From: Lucifuga dentata
Lineage: Eukaryota > Chordata > Actinopteri > Ophidiiformes > Bythitidae
Length of the DNA: 64,000 nt
NCBI GenBank assembly: GCA_014773175.1
Contig: VXCM01000066.1
Coordinates: forward strand, 178,348-242,347
Direction of reading: 5' to 3'
Within the stretch, counting starts at the first letter, position 1; every line of letters begins with the position of its first letter. The notes under the pieces are model-generated. The model saw nothing but the letters and a program-made list of their open reading frames with translations. It was not told the origin of the DNA and did not search any database. Position numbers and translations under genes: made by a program. Below, one piece after another: positions 44,146 to 55,985 of this stretch.

Positions 44146-44230
44146 GAGCTGGTGGATGATTTCTTCTTGTTTTCATCTTGGACAGAGAACTTTCATTGAT
44201 CGTTAGCCAATGACTGAAAATGTTCTGTCC

Positions 44231-44236
44231 AATAAA
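44231..44236 (+). terminator. tekt2: tekt2 poly(A) signal
   Basis: AATAAA 86 nt after the stop codon, at normal spacing. Confidence 0.65.
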
Positions 44237-45076
44237 AATGCTTCATATTGCTGACTTGTTTGCTTTTGGCTTTGATTAAAAATGTGATCAAAAAGGCATT
44301 TCTGGCATTTGACTGATTTATCTGTTTGAGGTGATCTGTTTTACAATTTGGTAATTCCCATAAACATTCAGAAGTGAAGCCGCTCACGTTCATGCCTGCT
44401 TATGGTCATTACATTTATCGACCATTAGCCTTAATGGCTTTGTTTATCCTTATCGCGTTGTTTGATCAGTGGATGCTGTGTGGAGCATGCGGATGGTGAT
44501 TATGATGTGAACTTTGACTCATACAATATGAGTGTTTTAGATAAAAAAAAAAACAAAAAAAACTGGCAAACAGGGTCTGTGACAATAAAGGTCAGTTATA
44601 ATATCTGCAGATGGTGCTGTTTGTGTCATTCCCAGCATTTTTATGAGGATTTGGATGAGATGGAGAGATTTGGCCATGCTTTTATAGTTGCTGTAGCCAG
44701 ACTTAAACATAACAGATCCATAAATAAGTAAAAATAAAATAAATATAACAAACTGTAAGTGATTTTTTGGGGGTGTTTTGTGGGCTCAAATGTATCCTAA
44801 TGCTGCAAATACACACAGCAACCATATCACACTTTCCAAATAAGAAAACTGTGATAATGTGTGAAATAAAAGTCTGAGCTAAAATCACTTTCAGTTCAAT
44901 GAATAACAATTTGGTCAATATTAAATGAACAGCTAACAACTCTGTTTTTAACTTCTGCAGTTCTTTTCTGAAAATAGCATTTCCTGGTATCAGTCACCGT
45001 GTTCTAATAAAAAAACAAAAACCCACTGGTGCTGCTTATTTTCTGCTCCATTTTCTTCATCAACAAGGCCCTTGGC

Positions 45077-45122
<46 letters not shown>

Positions 45123-45785
45123 ACAATACACGCTTTCCACAAACAATTTGCCATATCCTAAAGCCCATCCCATCCTCGCATCAACCATCATCTTCAGCTT
45201 TTATGGTTTTACGGCCCTCCACTTCATTTCTGCTGACTCGGGTTTAACGGGATGACCTCGTGCTTCCTGACAAGCTGAATTATTCTGAATCATTTCACTT
45301 AAGGGCCCAGATGCTACTTGTCTGTTGCCCTCCATTGAAAGGGCAATTAAGGCAGAATGGTGCCTTCTAAATACCCCCTACTTTCCGCATGAGCAGGTAC
45401 ATCTCCTTATCTGCATCTCTGTCATGATGTCAAGCATCAGCGCCATCACCGACGCTGCTTCTTTCTTGCCGTCACCTTCGTCAGAAATGTTGTGTCTGTC
45501 TCAGTGTGGAGCCTGAATATGAGGGAGCTAGACATCTGGCTACGCAGCACCTCCTTTATCTGTTTGGAAAAGATCCTTGGAGAATCTGCATGTCCAAAGA
45601 TGTGGTTCTTAAATGAAGAGGACACGAGGAAACTACGTTTGGTGTTTGCTTGTTTTGACTGAGATTTTCCTGTTGGTCTTTGAGTTTATTCGAAGCTTCA
45701 ACCTGTCATGGTACATTGAACGCATCGCCATTTTTTCTGCTGAACTTCCTTTGCCTCCACGGTATCCATGACATGAACCAAAGAG
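44237..45785. other. Intergenic region tekt2 to ffar1-like
   Basis: AT-rich DNA with a CA microsatellite at about 45078-45120. From about 45.3 kb the base composition becomes mixed, and this part probably holds the 5'UTR of the ffar1-like gene. I could not place its first exon. No convincing coding frame. Confidence 0.5.
45078..45120. repeat. (CA)n microsatellite
   Basis: About 21 CA units, upstream of the ffar1-like gene. Confidence 0.95.
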
Positions 45786-46854
45786 ATGCATGTAGCTGGT
45801 AAAGATTACGTCGCTCTGACCGTCTACTGCTTCACCTTCCTGCTGGGCCTTCCCGCCAACCTGCTCGTCCTGTTTGTCTACGTGCGTAAGGCCCAAAAAC
45901 GTGGCGCTACACCCAACGTGGTCTACGCCCTCAACCTGTGCGTGGCCAACCTGGCCCTTGTGGCCTGGCTGCCGGTCAAGGCCCTGGAGACTTTGCTTCA
46001 GGACTGGAGGCTGCCACCGCCCGTCTGCCCCGTTTACAGCTTCTTCCTCTTCTCCTCTCTCTACGGCAGCTGCCTCTTCCTCACCGCCGTGACGGTAGGG
46101 CGATACCTCAGCATCGCATTTCCGATCATCTACAAGCGGTATCGCTGTGCTCGCACTTCTTGCTTCATCAGCGCCGCCCTGTGGGCCATAGTGTTTTTAC
46201 ACTTGGGCATTGGCCTGGTGGCTGAAGGGGGGGTTTACTTTGTTTCCAGCAAGGATGACAATTTGGCGTGCTTTGACCACTTCAATGCCTCTCAGCTGGA
46301 TGTTCTGCTGCCTCTGCGCTTGGAGATGGCCATCTTTCTATACCTTCTGCCTCTAACGGTGATGTCATTTTGCACTTTGCGTTGTGTTATCCTGGTGTGG
46401 CGCTCAAATTTGCCTCTTTTGGGGAAGAGGAGGGTTCTGGCTGTGGCTGTCTCCACACTGGCTGTGTTCGTGGTGTGCTACGCCCCCTACAACGCCTCGC
46501 ACGTTGTGGGGTTTGTGATAAAGGACAATGTTTTGTGGAGGNTGCTACGCCCCCTACAACGCCTCGCACGTTGTGGGGTTTGTGATAAAGGACAATGTTT
46601 TGTGGAGGACAGAAGCTATGCTGACAAGCTCCTGTAATGTGTTTCTGGAGCCTGTAATCATGCTGCTGCTGTCACCGGCGGTGTCCAGGGGCATCATGGG
46701 AAGAATCTGTGGGCGTGACAGCCAATTCAGCCGGACGGAGGGAGTGCGTCATCGGTGTTACTCCGCCAACCCTGTGGCAAATGTCGGGGCAGCGCCCACC
46801 TTATCTGAGAGAAGCCAGGCTATGGCTGAGGTGATGAAAGTGAGTCAGGAATGA
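45786..46854 (+). CDS. ffar1: Free fatty acid receptor, FFAR1-like (broken only by an assembly duplication)
   Basis: Class A G-protein-coupled receptor of the plasma membrane that senses free fatty acids. Single coding exon. An exact 66-bp direct repeat around the N at 46542 (46476-46541 and 46543-46608) adds 67 bp and shifts the frame; read through only one copy, the product is 333 aa with seven membrane helices. TM3 ends GRYLSIAFP, with Gly as in FFAR1 instead of Glu as in FFAR2. VVYALNLCVANLAL and WRLPPPVCPVY also resemble FFAR1. The TM3/ECL2 disulfide pair is C81 and C162. Charged binding-site candidates are R178 (TM5) and R252 (TM7), but TM6 has H239 in YNASHVVGF, as in FFAR2/3. TM7 reads EPVIMLLLSP in place of NPxxY. 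The FFAR family is certain; the subtype is probable. Confidence 0.88.
46476..46608. repeat. Exact 66-bp direct duplication across an N (assembly artefact)
   Basis: Two identical blocks flank the N at 46542, inside TM6-ECL3 of the ffar1-like receptor. The reading frame is lost across the join and is regained if one copy and the N are ignored. Confidence 0.92.
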
Positions 46855-47511
46855 GGTCACAGTGGGCGGAGATCAAAAATGAGACACAAGGATGTGTTGT
46901 TTGTTGTATTGTTGTCTTTGTTTTTGGTTGTGTCTTACTACTAGTGCAGTGGCCATTGAAAATGTGCCTGTTTGGACTAGGCCAGACTTTGTGGTATGCA
47001 CTGCAGCCTGCCATAAGTGCCTGTGAAGTGGAGTATATGCTGCCACACACAGAGCGTATCCTGCCACCGCACCCGGAGTGTATCCTGCCATGTGGACTAC
47101 TTTTTACCGGCACAGCTCAATTCAAGAACCACTCATCCAAACAACTTCACACACGTCCTTGGGTCCTGAGCAATGAACCTGCCGAATTTCAACTTCATAC
47201 GGTGCCGGGTTCTAGAGATGTTGGTACCACAAATGGACGGACTGACAGATTTCTGTCTTTATAGTTAGATAGTACTGAGTTGATGCTGGGTATTTTATAG
47301 TTCTTGTCATAATGTCGTTTTATCAGATTTTAGGGTGCCTTTTTTAACATCTGGCCAGGGACTGCAGATGAAAATTAGCTTTTTGGGCTAACTCTGGCTC
47401 ATTTACAGTTTTCTATTTTACTGTTGATCAATGAGCATTGTCCATGACAAATAAATGAATGAAATGAAATGAAAGGATGAAAACAGAAGAAGATGACAAT
47501 CCTCATCATTC

Positions 47512-47544
<33 letters not shown>

Positions 47545-50125
47545 GGGAACCTCTGAGTTTACCTGAAGCTTTTAGTAATCTCTCAACATCTGCCAATTCT
47601 TTTGTAACAAACAGGTGTAATCAGTAATTCCTAATGGCTAGATTCCCTTTTGTCCTGTCATGGTGAGTGTCCTGGAATTGTGTAACATTCACTGGCACAC
47701 CTAGAATGGAACAAAGCCATCATTTATGTTATTAGATACACCTGTGCTTTTCCTTCATATGAGCCAAAATGTCATTTTTCTCTTTAATACAAGTGTAAAA
47801 AAAAACAACAAAAAAACAAAAAACAAAACAAAAAAAAAAAAAANAAAAAAAAAAAAACAGACACAAAACAGACAAAAACTGTTTACAATTTGGCCCTTTA
47901 ACAGATGTATTGATATATTCTTTGTTACAGGAATGTCTGAATGAGTTTACGATTTGTTTGTAAAAGAATGAAGACATGGAAGATTATATCTTCGTTTGCC
48001 TGTAAGTGAGCGTCTTAAAAGGCTGAACTTTCTGAGGTTTGGTTTTCATCAAAAAAAAAAAGGCTGAACAGAAGTGCAAAAGGTCAGTTTAATGATAAGT
48101 TGCTCCCTGGTGTTACTGTTCAAACTGCAATGGCCGTTATAAACTGGAACACACTATGCAAATACAGTAAATAAAGCAAATATAGTAAATAAAGCAAATA
48201 AAGCAAAAACGCTGGGTACAAGCTAAGGTGACATTTGTTTCAGAAATGAATCACACACTTCATTAGATATCTACTTTTACATTAATAGATGGTTGATTAG
48301 CTTTCAGTTCAGTCTGATTTCATTTTGTAAAATCTTCTAACATAAAACTTTTTATGTACAGTAAATAAAATAATAAATAAAGTTTGATTTTAAGGTGCAT
48401 TGTCTGGGCTGTTTGTCTTATTATGAGGAATAAATTGCAAAATGTGATATAATGAATTTACACGCAACATAGAAAATCACTTCACTGACCTTATAACCAA
48501 CACAATGGCTGATATATTGAAGCTCCTTAGACTCTTTGGTTTCTTATCAGTGATAATATTTCAGCTGTCATTAAACTTTATCTTCACTGAGAGCAGATCC
48601 TTAAGGCTGTGAAGATGTCATATATGTCCAAAACTTACATAAAGAAAAACAGGGAATTAAATGAGTGTGTATATGTACAATACAAATTAAAAATTAAAAA
48701 GGTTGATTTTTTTTTTTTTTTTTTTTTTTTTGGTGCTAAAATGACCAAATAGGTACTGGACATAATTTGTAGACCACAGTTGAGGTTTTGAGTGGATATG
48801 TAGAGTTTCCTGATGACTAAGATTTCAGGATGTGTCTAATATCTGGTGTCTTTTGCTTATTCCTTCTTGTTGACAGATAGGACAGATAAAGATATTTATG
48901 TAGTCTATAGCTTCATATGGCATTTAGTCATTTCATGTTACAAGTAGCATAACAGTTTTTTTTTTTTAACATCACAGGGCTTTTTTTAAATTTTTGGATC
49001 AGCAGTATTACATGGCAAAATTTTGCATAAAACCATGCAATGAACATATAGGCAGCTGTTTATTCTCAGCTTCCATAGACTTCCATTTTATGAAAGTAGT
49101 CATAGTTTAAAGTAGTTTAATAAATAAAGATTGATATATTTTTCCTGTTTGCCATGAATGCCCAGAGCCCATAGACATACTTACAGGTACAAACTTATGG
49201 CATAAAAGGATATTTTCCTCACATTTAGATAAGTTGTTATGCAGTTCTTAACATGAATTTACTGCATGTCTTTAAACTTATATCACCAGTTAAAAGGTGG
49301 ATAACACTTTTTCTATAACCATAAAGTGATCCTGTATCCTGTAAGTGATCCTGATGGGTGTGGATGTGATACAAAAACACTCACTGTCAGGCCACCGTGG
49401 ATCAGTGTGGCTGCAGACTGAACCAATCTGCTCCTCCAGACACATTTACACAGACCGATTCACCTTTAAAAGGCTTCAGATCAAGCTGGATAGCATGTTA
49501 CCTGTTGTAATGAATCACAGGTAAGTCAGTCTGTCTTCAGTCAGTCTTCCTGCTGCTCTGATGTTGAAGCTATTTTGCTGTTAGGTTGGAAAAACTTAAC
49601 ATTCTGTAGTTTAATGTGAGAGGAGAAGCTTTAAGGATCTGCGATCATGTTAAATCAGGTTTAATGTTTGTCCCAAGCTTATCCTATTTAGAATTTTCTT
49701 TAAAAAATTTTAAATTGAAGATATAAATTCTTTTACATAAACTTATTATATTTGACAATATGATCAGCCTGTGCTAAATCAGTAAAACCATAGTTTTACC
49801 ACTGGTGATACAGATGCTCAGGAACTCAAAACAAATGAAATCTATGAATGAACAAATATCGTGGTTATACTGAGAAATATTTTTAAATTGTAATTATTAT
49901 TGTCTTTTGATTAAAAAATAGATTTTTTTCTTGTTGAAAATATCCCAACCTTGTCCCTTGTGATTTATTACACAAAATGAATCAATGAATCAACAAATAA
50001 AGTATCTAGCCTCCTGCTAGGAAGAAAACATTGCTTTATCTTTAATTTACTGTAAATCCAAGCTTTAATTTTTGAGAATGTAAATCTGAGTTATACTCAC
50101 ACTTACTGTAACTTCAGTGTTTATC

Positions 50126-50781
50126 TTAAAGGACCATACCATCCATTTTGCATGTTTGAGCCTATTATATTCAATTTTCATACATGTAAGGTTACTGACA
50201 ATCATTTCCCAAAGGATAAAGCTGAATTTCAGCTTTCCTGATATTTTGCAAAATCTCTTAATCTTTCAAAATCAAATATTCAAGCAATGCACCCACCTTA
50301 AAAATCGATGTTTCACCTGCTAATAGTTACGCAGCCGTATGAAGTCATGGTTGTTTAAATTTTTCAATAAAAGCAGGTCTTCTTTTGGGACTATATTCCC
50401 TGGTGGAGACATACATTCACNTTAAATTTTTCAATAAAAGCAGGTCTTCTTTTGGGACTATATTCCCTGGTGGAGACATACATTCACACTGTGCTTTTTA
50501 TTGCGCTTAAATGTTAAAATTACAAAACTACTAAAAAACCCAAATATATGTGTTGTTTGAATGATGGATTATCCTAAGAATTTTTCAAGTATCAACAAGT
50601 TGATTTTAATAGCGTACCAGAATGAACTGAAACCAATGGTGGTCTGGAAGGTAGGAAAACATTTTTTTTTAACTCACCGTTCCAGTAGTATGCTTTGGGA
50701 AATGAATGTTACTGACACTAAGTGTATGAAAATTGAATATATTAGGCTCAAACATGCAGATTGGGTGGTATGGTCCTTTAA
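50126..50781. mobile_element. TTAAAGGACC inverted-repeat element (copy 7), with an assembly duplication
   Basis: Full-length copy of the first subfamily: left end TTAAAGGACCATACC, right end GGTATGGTCCTTTAA, with about 95 bp of inverted similarity. An exact 66-bp duplication flanks the N at 50421 (50355-50420 and 50422-50487). Confidence 0.88.
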
Positions 50782-50884
50782 GTAAGTCCTTGTTATTGTT
50801 TTCAAAGATGTACTATTTTTATTTATTTATTTATTTATTTATTGTGGTGGGGCCACTTTTTTGGTTACATTTGCATCACAGATT

Positions 50885-50945
50885 ACTCCAGGGGTTCTCA
50901 AACTGTAATACATATACCACCAGCAGTACTTTAAATGCCCCCGTT
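50885..50945. mobile_element. hAT-like MITE end
   Basis: GGGGTTCTCAAACTGTAATAC followed by ACCAGCAGTACTTTAAATGCC, the same end as in lmna intron 4. Only a short piece is left. Confidence 0.45.
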
Positions 50946-51556
50946 GACTGCTTACTTTAAGCATTCTGCCCTCTGTTGGTCATCAGATAATGATGGAGGA
51001 ATAATCGAGTCTCCATCCTGTCTAATTAGCTGCTAAAATGATGAAACATCTGCCCTTTGCTTTACATCGACGCTTTTTCAACAAAAGTTATTACGACACA
51101 TTTCCAAATACAGGTCACAGAACAATAAGCAGGTTGCCTGGAGATGATGTTTGGAGAGGACGAAGAGCAAAGATTGTGTGGGAAGCTTATTAAATTTCCG
51201 CTATTTATGGTGAGGTAGCAGATATTCACGACATGCATATTAAGTGTAGTCTTGTGATCTGATCAAACACGGTGCTTGCAGAAGGCAAAGCATGCTGGCA
51301 GTACGCTGCGGGCTCAGACGGAGCGGCTGCACGGCAACGGACAGAATCATTCTTCAAGCTGGTAAAGTAGTTACGCTTTCTATAATTTACATGTTCAGAG
51401 ACTTTGAAAAACTTTTTCTTCTAAACAACAGTAATGGATTAGTTTCTAATATGTATATACATGTTTTAGATTTTTTTTTTTTTTTTTTNTTTTTTTTTTT
51501 TTTTTATTTAGAGATAGATAACATTAACATATTGGACTCCCAAATGAGATGAAGCT

Positions 51557-51964
51557 TTAAAGGACCATACTGGTGATTTTATATGTTTGAGCCCAATAAA
51601 TGCAACCCACATACATGTTCCTACCAACCATCCATTCCTACGTTCCTACCAACCATCTCTCAAAAAAGTACTACTGGAGCGGCACATTTTCGAATTGTTT
51701 TTCCAACCTTTCATCCATTAGTTTCAGTTCATTCCACTATGCTAGAAAAACCAACTTGTAGTGACTTGAGACATGGTTGAGATAGGTAAACTTGAATTTT
51801 AAGGTGGGTGTATCACCTGAAGATGTGACTTTGAAAGATTAGATTATTTGGCAAAATAACACAAATACTAAAATACAGTTTTATGTTTTGGAAAGTAACT
51901 TTATGGATATTTAGGTAGTATTTATCGGGCTCAAACATGCAAAACTACCGGTATGGTCCTTGAA
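51557..51964. mobile_element. TTAAAGGACC inverted-repeat element, second subfamily (copy 8)
   Basis: Left end TTAAAGGACCATACTGG, right end CCGGTATGGTCCTTGA. The middle is shorter than in the first subfamily and has TTCATTCCACTATGCTA and AAGGTGGGTGTATCACCTGAA. Confidence 0.8.
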
Positions 51965-52224
51965 TGATGTTTATAATATTCATGCTGGAATATTTATAAT
52001 GGCACTTTGTAAAATCTCATGTTTTTGATAAGGAAAAAGGATTTTTTTTTCCTTTTTTTAATTTATCTGGAAAAAATATCTGAATATTTTTTTGATTGTT
52101 TTTTAAAGCTGACATGTTGGAAGTACAAGATTTTTACTTGACAACAGCTTTCTGCCAAAATCTGAATCTGCAAAGCATCATGTGACTAAGCCTGTTAAAT
52201 AAGTGTTAGTGGAGTAAGAAGCAG

Positions 52225-52760
52225 AGGTGGGACCAAGTTATTGCTTTGCAAGTCACAAATAAATCTAAGTCTTGTCCCAAGCCAAGATAGACAAGTCATG
52301 TCATAAGTCAAGTCACAATTCAATACAGACAAGCACAAGTCATTACGTCCTTTGAGTTTAGAATGAGAAACAAGTCATAATGTGCTTTCATGGTCGATTT
52401 CTACATATTGTGGATTCTTTTATGAATTGCTTTTCAAATAAACTATATGATTTGATGAAACTATACCTAAATATAGTTATTAAAAACCTAACATTTGTGT
52501 AACTCTATAATGTTTAATCTTTTAACTTGGAAAGACTCGATACTGTCCCCAAACCAAAGATTAAAGTCCAAGTGAAGTCAGAAGTGTTGAGCTACAAGTC
52601 TTGATTATGTCTTGATTCAAATCAGCAAATTTGTGACTTGAGTTCACATTGAGTCTAAGTCACTCAACTCAAGTGGTGGAGTAAAAGTAGAAAGTAAGGT
52701 GCGAGTGCCCTGAAATTGTACTTGAGTAAAAGTACTTAGTTACTTCCAACTACCTCTGAT
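52225..52760. mobile_element. Fish 'GAGGTGGGACCAAGT' repeat and AAGTACTT repeat end
   Basis: GCAGAGGTGGGACCAAGTTA leads into many degenerate AAGTCACAAGTC phrases, and the block ends with GTGGTGGAGTAAAAGTAGAAA and GTACTTGAGTAAAAGTACTTAG. Both phrases are familiar from fish noncoding DNA transposons (from memory). It lies just upstream of the ffar2/3-like gene. Confidence 0.55.
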
Positions 52761-52821
52761 AATCAAACTTTTCTTTTTTTTTTTCAGCATCTGTGAGAGT
52801 CTGTAGAAAGTGGTTGCCATA

Positions 52822-53799
52822 ATGTACAGCCGCCTGTTGCTTTCTGTCTACATCCTCACCTTCCTGATGGGCGTCCCTGCCAACATCCTGGCGTTTTGCA
52901 CCTTCTGCCGCAAAGTGCAACGCAAGGCTGCACCGATAGACATCCTCCTCCTCAACCTCACCATCTCTGACCTCATCTTCCTGGCTTTCCTGCCCTTCAA
53001 AATGAAGGAGGCTTCAGATGACATGAACTGGCTGATGCCTTACGCCTTGTGTCCCATCTCCAGTTTCTTTTTCTACGTCACCATCTACAACAGCACCCTC
53101 CTCCTGACCGCTGTGGGCGTGGAGCGTTACCTGGGCGTCGCCTTCCCCCTCAGGTATTCCCTGTGTCGCAGACCACGCTATGCGGTGATAGCGGGCGTTC
53201 TCTTCTGGGTTGTGACCTCTGTGAACCTCAGCTTCGTCTACATCGTGCCCTGCTTCCAGTGGAGAAAGAGCGCGGACAAAGACTACAACGCCACCAGCAG
53301 CCCCGTTTTGCCTCCCACCACATGCTACCTGGATTTCTCTGAGGAGGAGCTCAACATCGTGCTGCCGCTCCGGTTTGAGCTCTTCTTCATCCTCTTCTGC
53401 ATCCCCTTCTTCATCTGCTGCTTCTGCTACGTTAAATTCATCCTCATCCTTTCCCGTCTCCCGAATATTAGTAGACGCCGGCGTCTACGCGCCATCGGTC
53501 TGGCCCTCGGCACCCTGTTGGTGTTCGCCGTCTGTTTTGGGCCGTACAATGCCTCTCATGTTGTGGGGTTTGTCCGACAGGAGAATGAGAGGTGGAGGAA
53601 TATGGCTTTGCTCTCCAGCACTTTAAACGCCTGCCTGGATCCTTTAATCTTCTACTTCTCCTCTGCGGCCGTCAGGAGCATGTTGAATCACTGTTTCAGG
53701 AACATCATGGCGAAGCTATACATCTTAAAGTGTGGAAGGCCTCATTGCTGCCCTCACCTGAGACTCTCCGACCCTAACAAGGAAGAAGCTCCTCCGTGA
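52822..53799 (+). CDS. Free fatty acid receptor, FFAR2/FFAR3-like
   Basis: Class A G-protein-coupled receptor; mammalian relatives FFAR2 and FFAR3 respond to short-chain fatty acids such as acetate and propionate. Intact single coding exon, 325 aa, seven membrane helices. The ATG at 52822 follows a TTTTCAG acceptor at 52787, so the 5'UTR is probably spliced. TM3 ends ERYLGVAFP, identical to FFAR2. The TM3/ECL2 disulfide pair is C77 and C168. The carboxylate-binding residues known from FFAR2/3 appear in place: R184 (LPLRFEL), H246 (PYNASHVVGF), R259 (ERWRN). TM7 has DPLIFYFSS in place of NPxxY, again as in FFAR2. The C-terminal tail is short and Cys-rich (HCC). Fish have several such copies and the one-to-one mammalian name is unclear, so no symbol is given. 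Confidence 0.92.
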   Translation: MYSRLLLSVYILTFLMGVPANILAFCTFCRKVQRKAAPIDILLLNLTISDLIFLAFLPFKMKEASDDMNWLMPYALCPISSFFFYVTIYNSTLLLTAVGVERYLGVAFPLRYSLCRRPRYAVIAGVLFWVVTSVNLSFVYIVPCFQWRKSADKDYNATSSPVLPPTTCYLDFSEEELNIVLPLRFELFFILFCIPFFICCFCYVKFILILSRLPNISRRRRLRAIGLALGTLLVFAVCFGPYNASHVVGFVRQENERWRNMALLSSTLNACLDPLIFYFSSAAVRSMLNHCFRNIMAKLYILKCGRPHCCPHLRLSDPNKEEAPP

Positions 53800-53936
53800 A
53801 AGTTTGGAAGAAAGTATCAATGTAGTGCTTTTATGTATCTGCGTGTTTGTTTTTCAGGCAGAAAATGTGGACAAAATGAGGGTCAAGTAGCCAATCATTC
53901 AATTTTTCACAGTAGTATTATGTAGTTCTGTTTGCT

Positions 53937-54838
53937 TTAAAGGACTATACTGTTTGACTTTATGTTACTGACAGTCATTTCCCAAAACATACTACTGGAA
54001 CAGTAAATTTTAGAATTGTTCTTCCTACCTTCCAGACTGCCATTGGTTTCACTTCATTCCAGTATGCTATAAAAATGAAACTTGTAGAAAAGTGAAACAT
54101 GCTTGAGATAAGTAACCCATCACAGTAAACATGATGTCTAAATTCTCACTTTTTAGTCAAAGTTACTTCATTTAACTGATCCAACATGGAGCTGCATGGA
54201 AGAAAATGTACCACGGAGTCCATATGGAAAATCTGTGTTTTCCATGTAAATCTGGAAATAATCATAAAGTTTGACATCACAAGAAGCTCTTTGGAACATT
54301 GTNTTTCCATGTAAATCTGGAAATAATCATAAAGTTTGACATCACAAGAAGCTCTTTGGAACATTGTCAAATCATGCTGAGATAACTTGGTCATCAGGTT
54401 TTGCACAAACTTGTGAAGTCCATGCCAGCTCAAGTGCATGCTGTCATTAAAGCAAAAGGGGGGCATACCAAATTCTAAGATATTCTGAAATTCATGTACA
54501 TTTTTCAGTTTCAACTTTTCACTCAAATAGTTAAGATGATATTATCATTTGTAGTGAAAAATCTTGTATTAAATTAAAAAAGAATACAAAACAGAAGCAT
54601 TTTCACAGTGGTCTCAGACTTTTGGACCCCACTGTATGTCTCCACCAGAGAATATAGTCCCAGGAGGAGAAGATGAGAAATTAAAAATGCCTTCTATATT
54701 TGGATGTGCTAGCAGGTGAAACTATGAATTTTAAGGTGATCTGTCACCTGAACTTTTGATTTTGGAAGGAGGAATAACAATAACAGGAAAACTAAAATAT
54801 CGTTTTATGTTCTGAAAATCGCCGGTGTGATCCTTTAA
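53937..54838. mobile_element. TTAAAGGACT inverted-repeat element, second subfamily (copy 9), with an assembly duplication
   Basis: Left end TTTAAAGGACTATACTG, right end GTGTGATCCTTTAA. The middle has CCAACATGGAGCTGCATGG and TCTCCACCAGAGAATATAGTCC. An exact 64-bp repeat flanks the N at 54303 (54239-54302 and 54304-54367). An extra block of unknown origin, 54380-54640, makes it longer than other copies. Confidence 0.75.
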
Positions 54839-55439
54839 GCTTCAATATATAAAGCTGAAGTGAATGTTGATGTTATTTCCAGGTTGGTTAACGTCATGTT
54901 ATAGACATCTCAAGAAACCATAAATCTTGAGAATCACTTTAAAATAAGTCACAACTTAAAGCCAGATTATGAAAAAATAGCACATTCTTTCTCAGAAGAA
55001 ATATTACATTTATAAGCAATAAAACACACTCATCCTCAGTTTGATACCCTCAGGGGTGTTGACCATTTAGCTTGCTGCAGCTAAACATTGCTGTATAACT
55101 GATGTTACTGAGCCAGTTTACAGACTTCAAGAGTTTCTGTTTGCTATATTTTATTATGTCATACATAAATATTTCAAGGTTTTATCACAATAAAACAAGA
55201 AGGAAACACAGGGTACCAATTTTTTTCTTACTTCTGCCAAAGAAGTTTTGTTTTCACCAGTTTTTCATTAATTTTGTTTTTTACAGCTTGTTACTGATCT
55301 GTAAAACAATTATAAATCATTTATTAACTCATATTAAAGTCAATAGTTAAAACTTATATGGCTTATAAATGGTGTTATTAAATTTTAATATCTAACAGTT
55401 AAATGCCTAATATCTGAGTGGGTGTGTATGCAGTACAGG

Positions 55440-55985
55440 TTAAAGGAGCATACCAATGAAGTTGCCTGTTTGAGCCTAATATATGCAACCTGCATATATG
55501 TTACATTACTACCAACCATTTTTCAAAACATACTACTTGAGCGGCAAATATTAGAATTGTTTTTCCTACCTTCCAGATTGCCATTGTTTGAGTTTATTCC
55601 TGTATGCTATTAAAATCAACTTGTGGAGATTTGAAACGCACTTGAGATATGTAATCCATCACAGCAAACCAAGAGTCAAATTTGATTCAAATTTTTATAA
55701 CTTTATGTAACATGTCCAACACGGAGCCTCAGGAAGAAAATGTATATCTCTGCCAGGGAATATAGTCCCACAACAAAACTGCTTTCACTGAGAAATTAAG
55801 AAGTTCTATATTTGGATGTACTGTTAGCAGGCAAAATATTGGATTTTAAGGTGGGTGTAACAGCTAAACATTTGATTTTGAAAGATTAGGGGACTTGGCA
55901 AAATAACAGGAAAACTACAGTATGGTTTTATGTTTTGGAAAATGGCTGTCAGTAATATAACATGTATGCAGGTTTTAAGATCATA
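55440..55985. mobile_element. TTAAAGGAGC inverted-repeat element, second subfamily (copy 10)
   Basis: Left end TTAAAGGAGCATACCAATG. The CCTACCTTCCAGATTGCCAT, GGGAATATAGTCCCA and AAGGTGGGTGTAACAGC blocks occur in family order. The right end is degraded near GTTTTAAGATCATA. Confidence 0.75.

Larger units (their letters stand above)
46855..52821. other. Intergenic region between the two fatty acid receptor genes
   Basis: The ffar1-like 3'UTR is probably at its left. A GT microsatellite lies at about 47514-47541. A short stretch at about 49465-49520 has TTTAAAA followed by CACAG|GTAAGT, a strong donor at 49521; it may be the noncoding first exon of the ffar2/3-like gene, whose acceptor (TTTTCAG) is at 52787. 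Two inverted-repeat elements (copies 7 and 8) and other fish repeats fill much of the rest. No convincing protein frame. Confidence 0.45.

Noticed and set aside
45786..46637. Truncated fatty acid receptor pseudogene
   Set aside because: The break coincides exactly with an N and a perfect 66-bp duplication. The frame is intact when one copy is ignored, so an assembly error is the simpler explanation.
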